Shown here piece by piece: positions 34,574 through 42,754 of a DNA stretch of 42,754 nucleotides (its first letter is position 1; each line of letters starts with the position of its first letter). A program made the translations under genes and the position numbers. The DNA lies in the NCBI RefSeq assembly GCF_000803215.1, contig NZ_JSXC01000048.1, forward strand, positions 1 through 42,754. Direction: 5' to 3'. The notes under the pieces are model-generated. The model was not told the origin of the DNA, ran no database searches, and saw nothing but the letters and a program-made list of their open reading frames with translations. Origin of the DNA: Pectobacterium fontis (GTDB lineage: Bacteria > Pseudomonadota > Gammaproteobacteria > Enterobacterales > Enterobacteriaceae).

Positions 34574-36142
34574 GTGCTGGATAATAAATTTGGGTTTAAA
34601 CAGCGGGTTACCAGCCTTCGCTGGTTGTCTGCCGCCATTATGCTGTCTGTAAGCGCAGTGCCTGCTTGGGCATTTTCTATTGATGATGTGGCACAGCAGG
34701 CTGAAAAGCTGGCACAGAAGGGTTTTGAAGCGCCGAAAAGTAATCTTCCTGCGCAATTCCGTGATATGAAATTTGCTGACTATCAGCAAATTCGTTTCAA
34801 TAACGATAAGTCATACTGGAATAATGTACAGACACCATTCAAGATACAGTTCTACCATCAGGGGATGTATTTCGATACCCCGGTAAAAATTAATGAGGTC
34901 ACGGCGACAGCGGTTGATGAGATTAAATACTCCCCTGAGTATTTTGATTTTGGTTCCGTGAATCACGATCCTGAAGCTGTCAAAAATCTCGGTTTTGCTG
35001 GTTTTAAAGTCCTGTATCCGATCAATAAAGCCGATAAAAATGATGAAATCGTCAGCATGCTGGGAGCGAGCTATTTCCGTGTGGTAGGCAAAGGCCAGAT
35101 TTATGGCTTGTCAGCGCGTGGTCTGGCTATTGATACCGCGTTGCCTTCTGGAGAAGAATTCCCGCGTTTCCGTGAATTCTGGATTGAACGTCCAAAGCCG
35201 AATGATAAACACCTGGTCATTTATGCGCTGTTGGATTCGCCGCGTGCCGCAGGGGCTTACCGTTTTAGCGTTTATCCAGGACGTGACGGCGTCGTTGACG
35301 TTCAGGCTAAAGTCTTCCTGCGTGATAAAGTGGGCAAGCTGGGTATTGCTCCGCTGACCAGTATGTATCTGTTTGGGCCAAATCAGCCGTCGCCAACGCT
35401 GAATTATCGCCCAGCGCTGAATGACTCTAACGGTTTGTCAATTCATGCGGGCAATGGCGAATGGATTTGGCGTCCGTTGAATAATCCGAAGCACCTGTCC
35501 GTGAGCACCTATGCGGTAGAAAATCCGAAAGGATTTGGCCTGCTGCAACGCGGTCGTGATTTCACTGCCTATGAAGATCTTGACGATCGTTACGATCTGC
35601 GCCCAAGCGGTTGGGTTGAACCGAAAGGCGAATGGGGTAAAGGAAAAGTTGAACTGGTTGAAATCCCTACCGCGGATGAAACCAACGACAACATCGTTGC
35701 CTTCTGGACGCCGGATGTGTTGCCTGAAACGGGTAAACCACTGGATATTAAATATCGTCTGCACTTTACGCGCGACGAAGATCAACTGCACTCCCCGAAT
35801 ATTGCCTATGTTCAACAGACTCGCCGTTCTGCCGGTGATGTCAAACAATCTAACCTGATCCGCCAGCCCGATGGCACGATTGCTTACATTGTCGATTTTG
35901 TTGGGCCGAACTTAAAAGAGCTGGATGAGAGCACGCCAGTGGCTTCTCAGGTCAGCATTGGCGATAACGGCGAGATTGTAGAAAATAATGTTCGCTATAA
36001 CCCAGTGACTCATGGCTGGCGTCTGACGCTGCGTTTACGCGTGAAAGATGCAAAACAGCCGATTGAAATGAGAGCTGCGTTGGTTAATGGCGAGACGACA
36101 TTGACTGAAACCTGGAGCAATCAACTGCCTGCTAATGAATAA
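34574..36142 (+). CDS. opgG: Periplasmic glucan biosynthesis protein OpgG
   Basis: Periplasmic beta-sandwich enzyme needed for osmoregulated periplasmic glucan synthesis, thought to form or branch the glucan backbone. The 522-residue precursor has a signal peptide (about residues 1-33, AWA then FSIDDV) and is near-identical in motif to E. coli OpgG ([53 protein letters not shown]). The start is GTG at 34574 with AGGGGGA about 5 nt upstream. The N-terminal extension of about 11 residues over E. coli is in the signal peptide. It overlaps opgH by 8 nt. OpgG is a virulence factor in soft-rot bacteria. Confidence 0.96.
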   Translation: MLDNKFGFKQRVTSLRWLSAAIMLSVSAVPAWAFSIDDVAQQAEKLAQKGFEAPKSNLPAQFRDMKFADYQQIRFNNDKSYWNNVQTPFKIQFYHQGMYFDTPVKINEVTATAVDEIKYSPEYFDFGSVNHDPEAVKNLGFAGFKVLYPINKADKNDEIVSMLGASYFRVVGKGQIYGLSARGLAIDTALPSGEEFPRFREFWIERPKPNDKHLVIYALLDSPRAAGAYRFSVYPGRDGVVDVQAKVFLRDKVGKLGIAPLTSMYLFGPNQPSPTLNYRPALNDSNGLSIHAGNGEWIWRPLNNPKHLSVSTYAVENPKGFGLLQRGRDFTAYEDLDDRYDLRPSGWVEPKGEWGKGKVELVEIPTADETNDNIVAFWTPDVLPETGKPLDIKYRLHFTRDEDQLHSPNIAYVQQTRRSAGDVKQSNLIRQPDGTIAYIVDFVGPNLKELDESTPVASQVSIGDNGEIVENNVRYNPVTHGWRLTLRLRVKDAKQPIEMRAALVNGETTLTETWSNQLPANE

Positions 36143-38699
36143 GTCAACTTCTCCTCTCGATTATATTGAGAAACTCCCTCTGCCTGCTGAGCAGGCAGAG
36201 GGGCTTCGCGAAAAAATACCGCAAGCGGCCTGGAACGATCAGGCCGTTTTGCATCAGGCTTTGTCTGAAGGTAATCCATCTGAAGGCAACTCGGCTAATA
36301 TTCAGTCTGAGGATGACGCTGCGCTGCATTCTGTACAGGCGCGTCTTGAAATGGCTTGGGCAGATGGTCTGGATAACGGTAAGCAACTCGGCACAGACAG
36401 AGAAGGACGGACGGCATTAAAAGCGATGCCAGTCATTACCCGTGCTTCCATGTTCCCTGATGTCTGGAGGACGAACCCATTGGTACGCTGGTGGGAAAGT
36501 TTGCTGGGACGCACTGTACCGCCTCGCCCGCATTACAGCCCGGAAGAGAAAATTTCCGAGAACCGCTGGCGCCTGGTGGGGACAATCCGCCGCTATATTC
36601 TGCTGGTGTTAACGCTGTTCCAAACGGCTATCGCGACCTGGTACATGAAAACCATCCTGCCTTATCAGGGATGGGCGCTCATCGATCCGTTTGAAATGGC
36701 GGGTCAGCCTTGGACGCGTTCGCTGATGCAGTTGCTGCCTTATGTGTTGCAGAGCGGCATATTGGTGCTGTTTGCGGTGCTGTTCTGCTGGGTGTCGGCT
36801 GGGTTCTGGACCGCGCTGATGGGGTTCCTGCAACTGCTTATCGGTCGGGATAAATACAGTATCTCTTCCACGACGGTAGGTAATGAGGCGCTGAACCCTG
36901 AGCACCGCACGGCGCTAATCATGCCGATTTGTAATGAAGACGTAGAACGTGTTTTTGCGGGATTACGTGCGACGTATGAATCGGTTGAAGCGACGGGCAA
37001 TCTTGAGCATTTTGATATTTACGTCCTGAGCGACAGTAACGATCCCGATATTTGCGTGGCAGAGCAAAAAGCCTGGATGGAACTGTGTCGTGATGTCGGT
37101 GGTGCTGGGCGTATTTTCTATCGCCGTCGCCGTCGCCGCGTCAAACGTAAGAGCGGTAATATCGATGATTTCTGCCGCCGCTGGGGTAACCAGTACAGTT
37201 ACATGGTGATTCTGGATGCCGATAGCGTGATGAGCGGTGAATGTCTGACGTCTCTGGTCAGACTGATGGAAGCAAACCCGAACGCCGGGATTATCCAGTC
37301 TTCACCGAAAGCGTCGGGTATGGATACGCTGTATGCACGTTGCCAACAGTTTGCGACGCGTGTTTACGGTCCGTTGTTCACCGCTGGCCTGCACTTCTGG
37401 CAACTGGGCGAATCGCATTACTGGGGACACAACGCGATTATCCGCGTTAAACCTTTCATTGAGCACTGTGCTCTGGCACCGCTGCCGGGTGCAGGTTCGT
37501 TCGCCGGGGCAATTCTTTCTCACGACTTCGTTGAAGCGGCGTTGATGCGTCGTGCAGGATGGGGCGTATGGATCGCCTACGATCTGCCGGGAAGTTATGA
37601 AGAGCTACCGCCTAACCTGCTGGATGAACTGAAGCGTGACCGTCGCTGGTGCCACGGTAACCTGATGAACTTCCGGTTATTCCTGGTTAAAGGTATGCAC
37701 CCGGTTCACCGTGCCGTTTTCCTTACTGGCGTGATGTCTTATCTGTCTGCACCTTTGTGGTTTATGTTTCTGGTGCTTTCTACCGCGTTGCAGGTTGTGC
37801 ATACGTTGATGGAGCCTCAATACTTCTTGCAGCCCCGACAGCTATTCCCCGTCTGGCCACAATGGCGGCCAGAACTGGCTATCGCGCTGTTCTCGACGAC
37901 ATTGGTTCTGCTGTTCTTGCCAAAACTGTTGAGCGTGATTCTGGTGTGGGCGAAAGGTGCAAAAGAGTATGGCGGTGTTTTCCGCGTATTCCTTTCTCTG
38001 TTGCTGGAAATGTTGTTCTCAGTTCTATTGGCTCCGGTACGTATGCTGTTCCATACGGTGTTTGTTGTCAGTGCGTTTCTCGGCTGGTCGGTACAGTGGA
38101 ATTCACCACAGCGTGACGACGACGCAACCCCGTGGAGTGAAGCATTTGTGCGCCATGGTTCCCAGTTGATTCTGGGGCTGGTCTGGGCGATTGGCATGGC
38201 ATGGCTTGACCTGCGCTTTTTATGGTGGCTGGCTCCGATTGTCTTTTCGCTGATTTTGTCGCCGTTTGTTTCGGTTTATTCAAGCCGTGCCTCGTTGGGG
38301 CTGGGCTGTAAGCGAGCGAAGCTGCTGATGATACCGGAAGAGTTCAATCCACCGCGTGAACTGGTTGCCACGGATGAATATTGCCGACTGAACCATCAGC
38401 GCAGGCTTGATAACGGGTTTATGCAGGCGGTCTTCGATCCGTCAGTTAACGCGCTTGCCAGTGCAATGGCGACGGCGCGTCACCGTTTTAGCCGAGCGAT
38501 TGAAGACGTGCGTGAGAAGAATGTGCGCGATGCCTTGAATCGCAAGCCGGAAGAGGTGAGCAATAATCAGCGTCTGGCACTGCTTAGCGATCCCGTTACG
38601 CTATCGCGCTTGCATTACCATGTGTGGCAAAAACCGGAAGCCTATGCGGCTTGGGTTGAGTCTTATCAAAAACTTCCTGCACCACAGATCAAAAAATAA
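36135..38699 (+). CDS. opgH: Glucans biosynthesis glucosyltransferase OpgH
   Basis: Inner-membrane GT2 glucosyltransferase that makes and exports the linear beta-1,2-glucan backbone from UDP-glucose. The 854-residue product has about eight membrane segments. Cytoplasmic catalytic motifs are visible: SDSND, then DADS (about residue 360), [14 protein letters not shown] and the RRW acceptor motif in [10 protein letters not shown]. The ATG overlaps the opgG stop region by 8 nt, giving translational coupling. The strong terminator follows the stop. Confidence 0.97.
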   Translation: MNKSTSPLDYIEKLPLPAEQAEGLREKIPQAAWNDQAVLHQALSEGNPSEGNSANIQSEDDAALHSVQARLEMAWADGLDNGKQLGTDREGRTALKAMPVITRASMFPDVWRTNPLVRWWESLLGRTVPPRPHYSPEEKISENRWRLVGTIRRYILLVLTLFQTAIATWYMKTILPYQGWALIDPFEMAGQPWTRSLMQLLPYVLQSGILVLFAVLFCWVSAGFWTALMGFLQLLIGRDKYSISSTTVGNEALNPEHRTALIMPICNEDVERVFAGLRATYESVEATGNLEHFDIYVLSDSNDPDICVAEQKAWMELCRDVGGAGRIFYRRRRRRVKRKSGNIDDFCRRWGNQYSYMVILDADSVMSGECLTSLVRLMEANPNAGIIQSSPKASGMDTLYARCQQFATRVYGPLFTAGLHFWQLGESHYWGHNAIIRVKPFIEHCALAPLPGAGSFAGAILSHDFVEAALMRRAGWGVWIAYDLPGSYEELPPNLLDELKRDRRWCHGNLMNFRLFLVKGMHPVHRAVFLTGVMSYLSAPLWFMFLVLSTALQVVHTLMEPQYFLQPRQLFPVWPQWRPELAIALFSTTLVLLFLPKLLSVILVWAKGAKEYGGVFRVFLSLLLEMLFSVLLAPVRMLFHTVFVVSAFLGWSVQWNSPQRDDDATPWSEAFVRHGSQLILGLVWAIGMAWLDLRFLWWLAPIVFSLILSPFVSVYSSRASLGLGCKRAKLLMIPEEFNPPRELVATDEYCRLNHQRRLDNGFMQAVFDPSVNALASAMATARHRFSRAIEDVREKNVRDALNRKPEEVSNNQRLALLSDPVTLSRLHYHVWQKPEAYAAWVESYQKLPAPQIKK

Positions 38700-38713
38700 C
38701 TGCGCATTGGCGT

Positions 38714-38754
38714 AAAAAAAGCAACGGCAAGTATCTGGCCGTTGCTTTTTTTTT
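38714..38754 (+). terminator. Terminator of opgGH
   Basis: GCAACGGC (38721-38728) and GCCGTTGC (38738-38745) form an 8-bp stem preceded by seven A and followed by nine T. It lies 15 nt past the opgH stop. Confidence 0.93.
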
Positions 38755-38819
38755 GCCTGCAACACAGTGCCTTTGTTCCTGAAATAAGCAATACGAAACA
38801 CTAGGACTAGAACACTTAG

Positions 38820-39740
38820 CTAATAAAGGGATGGTTCGCCTTCCGGGCGGGTTTTGAAACGGCGATGTAGCCACATGTATTGATCTGGTGCGAGCAGAAT
38901 ATTCTTTTCAACGACTTTGTTCATCCAGGCAGCGGTCACGATTTCATTATCTACAGGTGCATCCTGTTCTTCTGGTTGAATCAGCAACTCATAACCTTTT
39001 CCTGCGGGCAAGCGACGTGGCACAAACGGAATGATTGCCGGATGGGCTGTTTTTATCAACATATAGCTACCGCGGGTTGTCGCCGCTGTGTCTACGGCAA
39101 AGAGTGGGGCGAATACGCTGCTACGCGAACCATAATCATGATCCGGCGCATACCATATAATATCGCCCTGTTTGAGCGCGCGGATCATGCCTTTAAGATC
39201 TTTCCTGTCCAGCATCGATTTATTGGAGCGCAGTCTTCCCCATGTCTGTAGCCAGTCAATGAGCTTGTTATCATTCGGTCGATACACGCCGATGCCTGGA
39301 TTGTGCATACCAAAAACTCGCGCACCTAGCTCCAATGTTAAAAAATGCAGCCCGATAAGCAATACGCCTTGCTTCCGTTCGTTCTCAGGGCGTATGTGCT
39401 CAAGGCCCGTTACTGTAAACCAGCGTTCAAGACGCCAATTTGGCCAAAACCAGGCCATGCCCGTTTCAACCACGCCCATACCGACAGATTCGAAATTTTT
39501 TCTGACGAATACATCACGCTCAGCCTGTGACATTTCGGGGAAACACAGTTTAAGGTTGCGGGAAGCGATCTTAACGCGCTGTGGCAACAGAAACATAGCC
39601 AGATAGCCTAGCGCAGTGCCAATACGATAAATAACGGGATAGGGCAGCAAAACAATAAGGTAGAGGATACTGATGCCCAACCAGGTGAGCCAGTAGCGCG
39701 GATGTAGAAACGAACGATTAAAAGAAGGGATTTGTGTCAT
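38820..39740 (-). CDS. lpxL: Lipid A lauroyl acyltransferase LpxL
   Basis: Inner-membrane late acyltransferase adding the secondary acyl chain to Kdo2-lipid IVA. The 306-residue product has an N-terminal membrane anchor (about 15-50) and the HX4D/E catalytic motif in [12 protein letters not shown], followed by [23 protein letters not shown] and [15 protein letters not shown]. LpxP is a close paralogue; the downstream trhO-yceI-yceJ order, which follows lpxL in E. coli, favours LpxL. AGGCC precedes the ATG. Confidence 0.9.
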   Translation of the reverse strand: MTQIPSFNRSFLHPRYWLTWLGISILYLIVLLPYPVIYRIGTALGYLAMFLLPQRVKIASRNLKLCFPEMSQAERDVFVRKNFESVGMGVVETGMAWFWPNWRLERWFTVTGLEHIRPENERKQGVLLIGLHFLTLELGARVFGMHNPGIGVYRPNDNKLIDWLQTWGRLRSNKSMLDRKDLKGMIRALKQGDIIWYAPDHDYGSRSSVFAPLFAVDTAATTRGSYMLIKTAHPAIIPFVPRRLPAGKGYELLIQPEEQDAPVDNEIVTAAWMNKVVEKNILLAPDQYMWLHRRFKTRPEGEPSLY

Positions 39741-40075
39741 GGCCTCAGTATCAATATTTTGGTGCTCGTCAGCACGCGAACCGTTAAAAAAATCGAGTTA
39801 ATGGTTAACTACAGGATAGATTATTGCGGCGCTTTACCAATAAAACAAATTATTGCCGTCTTATTGACTGATTTTTATGCGAAAACGGATTTAATCGTAC
39901 CATTCTTAGAGAATGAGTTTTGACCTTTGATGGCATGTAGTGTGGCGGCATGGGAAAGACATGCTCCTGACAGCTTCGGTGCTATCAGGTATGATGCCGG
40001 GCGATTCAGTGTGCCCGGCCATGGCCCGGCAATGAACGTCACACGCTAATCTCAATGAAGACAGGAACGTACACC
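39741..40075. other. lpxL-trhO divergent interval
   Basis: 335 nt with promoters for both genes and no credible gene; a 63-codon frame at 39732 has no support. Nearest trhO it holds a GC-rich structured leader (39996-40030). Confidence 0.5.
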
Positions 40076-41143
40076 ATGCCAGTGTTACATAACCGGGTTT
40101 CTAATGAGGAACTGAAGGCGCGTATGCTTGCGGAAACCGAGCCGCGTACCACAGTTTCCTTCTATAAATATTTTACGATTGACGATCCGAAAGCATTTCG
40201 CGATCGCCTGTATGTTCAGCTTGAACACTGTAAGGTCTTTGGTCGCATTTATATTGCTACTGAAGGGATTAATGCCCAAATCAGCGTACCCAATAACCAA
40301 TTTGATGCTTTTAAAGCGACGCTGTTCAGTGCTCATCCGGCACTCGATCAGATACGCTTAAATATCGCTCTGGAAGATGACGGGAAATCGTTCTGGGTAT
40401 TGCGTATGAAAGTACGCGAACGGATTGTCGCCGATGGAATTGACGATCCCACATTTAATCCGGCAAACGTCGGGCAATATCTGAAAGCCTCCCAGGTTAA
40501 TGCGATGGCTGACGATCCTGATACCGTATTCGTCGATATGCGTAATCACTACGAATATGAAGTCGGGCACTTTGAGAATGCACTGGAAGTGCCGTCGGAC
40601 ACGTTTCGTGAGCAGTTACCGATGGCGGTTGAGATGCTGGATGATGCGCGTGATAAAAATATTGTCATGTACTGCACGGGCGGCATTCGCTGTGAGAAGG
40701 CCAGCGCCTACATGTTGCATCATGGTTTTAAGAATGTGTACCACGTTGAAGGCGGTATCATCGAGTATACGCGTCAGGCTAAGGCTCAAGGGCTACCACT
40801 GAAGTTTATTGGCAAGAATTTCGTGTTTGATGAACGCATGGGGGAGCGTATCTCTGATGACGTGATTGCGCATTGTCATCAGTGCGGAGCATCGTGTGAT
40901 AGCCACACTAACTGCCGTAATGAAGGGTGTCATCTGCTGTTTATCCAATGTCCTGCCTGTGCCGCAAAATATGAAGGCTGCTGTAGCACACCGTGTCAGG
41001 ATGAAATGAGACTGCCGTTGGAAGAACAACGAGCGATACGCAGCGGGCGTGAGAATGGGATGAAGATCTTCAATAAATCCAAAGGATTATTGCAGTCAAC
41101 GTTGCATATTCCGGCACCTGTAGTCAAAGACAAGGCCGAATAA
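40076..41143 (+). CDS. trhO: tRNA uridine 5-oxyacetic acid hydroxylase TrhO
   Basis: An oxygen-dependent tRNA U34 hydroxylase (E. coli YceA) that makes 5-hydroxyuridine, precursor of cmo5U. The 355-residue product has an N-terminal acylphosphatase-like domain ([11 protein letters not shown]) and a central rhodanese domain with catalytic Cys200 in [11 protein letters not shown]. The C-terminal Cys cluster ([31 protein letters not shown]) is likely metal-binding. ATG at 40076 (MPVLHN) has AGGA about 9 nt upstream; the longer start at 40055 lacks similarity. Confidence 0.96.
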   Translation: MPVLHNRVSNEELKARMLAETEPRTTVSFYKYFTIDDPKAFRDRLYVQLEHCKVFGRIYIATEGINAQISVPNNQFDAFKATLFSAHPALDQIRLNIALEDDGKSFWVLRMKVRERIVADGIDDPTFNPANVGQYLKASQVNAMADDPDTVFVDMRNHYEYEVGHFENALEVPSDTFREQLPMAVEMLDDARDKNIVMYCTGGIRCEKASAYMLHHGFKNVYHVEGGIIEYTRQAKAQGLPLKFIGKNFVFDERMGERISDDVIAHCHQCGASCDSHTNCRNEGCHLLFIQCPACAAKYEGCCSTPCQDEMRLPLEEQRAIRSGRENGMKIFNKSKGLLQSTLHIPAPVVKDKAE

Positions 41144-41165
41144 TTAGCCGCTAATCGCGTAATAT

Positions 41166-41192
41166 AAAAAGCCCTTTCCAAAGGAAAGGGCT
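41166..41192 (-). terminator. Terminator between trhO and yceI
   Basis: AGCCCTTTCC and GGAAAGGGCT pair around AAA. On the reverse strand it is followed by a U run, so it best serves yceI, but it may also end trhO. Confidence 0.75.
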
Positions 41193-41218
41193 ACACACTT
41201 TTGCTATGAGGCAGCGCC

Positions 41219-41797
41219 TTATTTCTGACGAACGCCTTCAACGGAAAGAATGAGTTCTACCTCCTGCGAGGCTGGGCCTAAATCGGTCGTGATGTTGAAG
41301 TCTTTGAGCTTGATCGTGCCTTCGGCTTGAAAACCAGCACGATAGTTACCCCATGGGTCATCACCCTGGCCGATGAGTTTGGCATCAAGCTTAACGGGTT
41401 TGGTCACGCCATTTAAGGTTAAATTGCCCGTAATATCGTAATCCTCACCGTCTTTCTTCACTTCCGTTGAGGTAAACGTTGCCTGCGGATGCTTAGTCAC
41501 GTTCAAGAATTCTGTACTGCGAAGGTGCTTGTCACGTTCAGCGTGGTTAGTGTCAACGCTGTTGGTGTTAATAGTCACGTTCACTTTGTCCACTGATGGA
41601 TTTTTCTCATCAAAGGTAAAAGCGCCATCAAAATCGTTAAAGCTGCCGTAAAGCCAACTGTAACCAAGGTGTTTAATGCGGAATTCAATAAACGCGTGCT
41701 GGCCTTCTTTATCGAACTTGTATTCTGCCGCCAGTGCAGAACCGGCAGAGGCAAGCATGGATACTGCGGTCAGGCTCAGTAGTGTTTTCTTCAGCAT
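41219..41797 (-). CDS. yceI: Periplasmic lipid-binding YceI-family protein
   Basis: A 192-residue protein with a signal peptide (residues 1-23, ALA then [13 protein letters not shown]). The mature lipocalin-like barrel resembles polyisoprenoid-binding TT1927b, with [20 protein letters not shown] and [21 protein letters not shown]. It may bind isoprenoid quinones for the neighbouring cytochrome b561, but function is unproven. It follows yceJ by 26 nt in the same operon. Confidence 0.95.
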   Translation of the reverse strand: MLKKTLLSLTAVSMLASAGSALAAEYKFDKEGQHAFIEFRIKHLGYSWLYGSFNDFDGAFTFDEKNPSVDKVNVTINTNSVDTNHAERDKHLRSTEFLNVTKHPQATFTSTEVKKDGEDYDITGNLTLNGVTKPVKLDAKLIGQGDDPWGNYRAGFQAEGTIKLKDFNITTDLGPASQEVELILSVEGVRQK

Positions 41798-41823
41798 TGA
41801 TTTTTCTCCATAAATCCAGAAAG

Positions 41824-42378
41824 TTAAGGAACGTTGCGGCCTAACATCCGTTTCAACGTGTTATCACCATCGATAAAGTGGTGTTTTAATGCGGCTAAAC
41901 CGTGCAGCGCTGATAGGGCAACCACCGCCCACGCAAGATAAAGATGCACGTCGCCTGCTATATCGGCCTGATCCGTCAAGCCGCTGACAATGGCCGGAAT
42001 AGAAAACCAGCCAAAAACTGAAATTGCATGCCCTTCGGCAGTGGAAATCAGATATCCACTAATGAGAATGGCGAAAAGAATGACATAAAGCGCAATATGA
42101 ACCAGCGTCGCGCTGACGCGGGTCAATGTGGAGTAACTTTTCAACGGCGGAGGCGGCGGGGAGATAAAACGCCACATCACGCGAAAGATCAGGATGGCAA
42201 AGAACAGCACGCCAATAGCTTTGTGAATTTCTGGGGCTCGGTGATACCAGACGTTGTAGTACCCTAATGTGACCATCCACAACCCTAAAGCGAACATGCC
42301 ATAAACGGTTAACGCTGCAATCCAGTGCAAAAGAATGCTGATATGGCCATAACGAGAAGAAGTATTACGCCAAAGCAT
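41824..42378 (-). CDS. yceJ: Cytochrome b561-type protein YceJ
   Basis: A 184-residue inner-membrane b-type cytochrome with four hydrophobic helices. Candidate heme-ligand histidines are ILLHWIAAL (helix 1), APEIHKAIG (helix 2), TLVHIALY (helix 3) and GDVHLYLAW with [13 protein letters not shown] (helix 4). It likely passes electrons at the quinone pool; partner unknown. ATG at 42378 has AAGGAG 9-10 nt upstream; the longer frame has no family similarity. First gene of yceJ-yceI. Confidence 0.93.
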   Translation of the reverse strand: MLWRNTSSRYGHISILLHWIAALTVYGMFALGLWMVTLGYYNVWYHRAPEIHKAIGVLFFAILIFRVMWRFISPPPPPLKSYSTLTRVSATLVHIALYVILFAILISGYLISTAEGHAISVFGWFSIPAIVSGLTDQADIAGDVHLYLAWAVVALSALHGLAALKHHFIDGDNTLKRMLGRNVP

Positions 42379-42754
42379 AGTGATAGGCTCCTTATCAGAT
42401 CGGTAACGTGTTAATCCGGCGAAATTTAACAGGAAGAAACATAAAAGCAATACAAACTTTCAAATTGTAACATTATCATAAACATGAGCAGTTTTTTTGA
42501 ATTTAAATTCATAATTTATTCAATTTGGTTATGGGAGTTGTTTAATAGAAATAGATATTTCTGATGGCTGTTGGCAAACGAAAGATGAATAAATACGATC
42601 GCGCAATAAATTAAGGGGACGAAAAATATGCTATTAGTTGAATAATTATGTAGCAGATGATTATGGCGATAATAGCAGATGAACATGACTTAAATTGGCG
42701 GGGATAAAAAGAAATGAGAATCGACCTAAAATGACAACACCGCCAATAAGGCGG
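42379..42754. other. yceJ upstream region to window end
   Basis: 376 nt, AT-rich, containing the yceJ promoter region but no gene. The last 15 nt form CCGCC-AATAA-GGCGG (42740-42754), probably the start of a terminator for a gene outside the window; a following T tract cannot be checked. Confidence 0.5.

Overview
The window reads as chromosome of a soft-rot enterobacterium, most likely Pectobacterium. This rests on Enterobacterales-type proteins throughout (OmpA, SulA, MatP, FabA, HspQ, YccA, OpgGH, LpxL), on gene order from lonH to the tRNA-Ser(UGA) gene that follows the E. coli order as I remember it, and on a KdgR-like operator at a sugar-phosphate isomerase gene. KdgR is the pectin-catabolism regulator of Pectobacterium and Dickeya. 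The genus is an inference, as no database search was possible.

Layout. 1-2300: a small membrane protein, an ABM-fold protein, tRNA-Ser(GGA) with a clear promoter and terminator, and an RpiB-family isomerase. 2373-8633: the complete choline-to-glycine-betaine cluster, with betT divergent from betIBA and a perfect palindrome, the likely BetI operator, between them. 8792-9451: a YebE-like protein. 9555-24129: conserved backbone, fabA-lonH, matP/ompA, sulA, sxy, yccFS, helD, mgsA, csgI, yccU, hspQ, acyP, tusE, yccA. Well-matched regulatory sites lie here: FabR and FadR-like at fabA, LexA at sulA, a core promoter plus CRP-like site at ompA, and a perfect CpxR box at yccA. tRNA-Ser(UGA) at 24417-24504 ends the backbone.

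24505-34196 is a lineage-specific, partly AT-rich stretch. It holds a histidine phosphatase, a decayed IS1-family remnant, an AriR/YmgB-like regulator, a Nudix-isochorismatase-GNAT cluster, a UspF-like protein, a GhoT/OrtT-like membrane toxin with no visible antitoxin, a small secreted Cys-containing protein, an orphan ribbon-helix-helix protein, a chemoreceptor with a sigma-28 promoter about 430 nt upstream, and a PepSY/DUF2946 pair with His/Met-rich segments. From 34574 the backbone resumes: opgGH, lpxL, trhO, yceI, yceJ.

Main themes are osmoprotection (betaine synthesis and osmoregulated periplasmic glucans), envelope homeostasis (OmpA, YccA, LpxL), DNA-damage and chromosome organisation (SulA, MatP, HelD), and a variable segment next to a tRNA. 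No CRISPR array, intact prophage, complete insertion sequence or classical multi-gene defence system was seen. The best candidates for new biology are the orphan GhoT-like gene with its uncharacterised neighbours and the long structured leader of the chemoreceptor.
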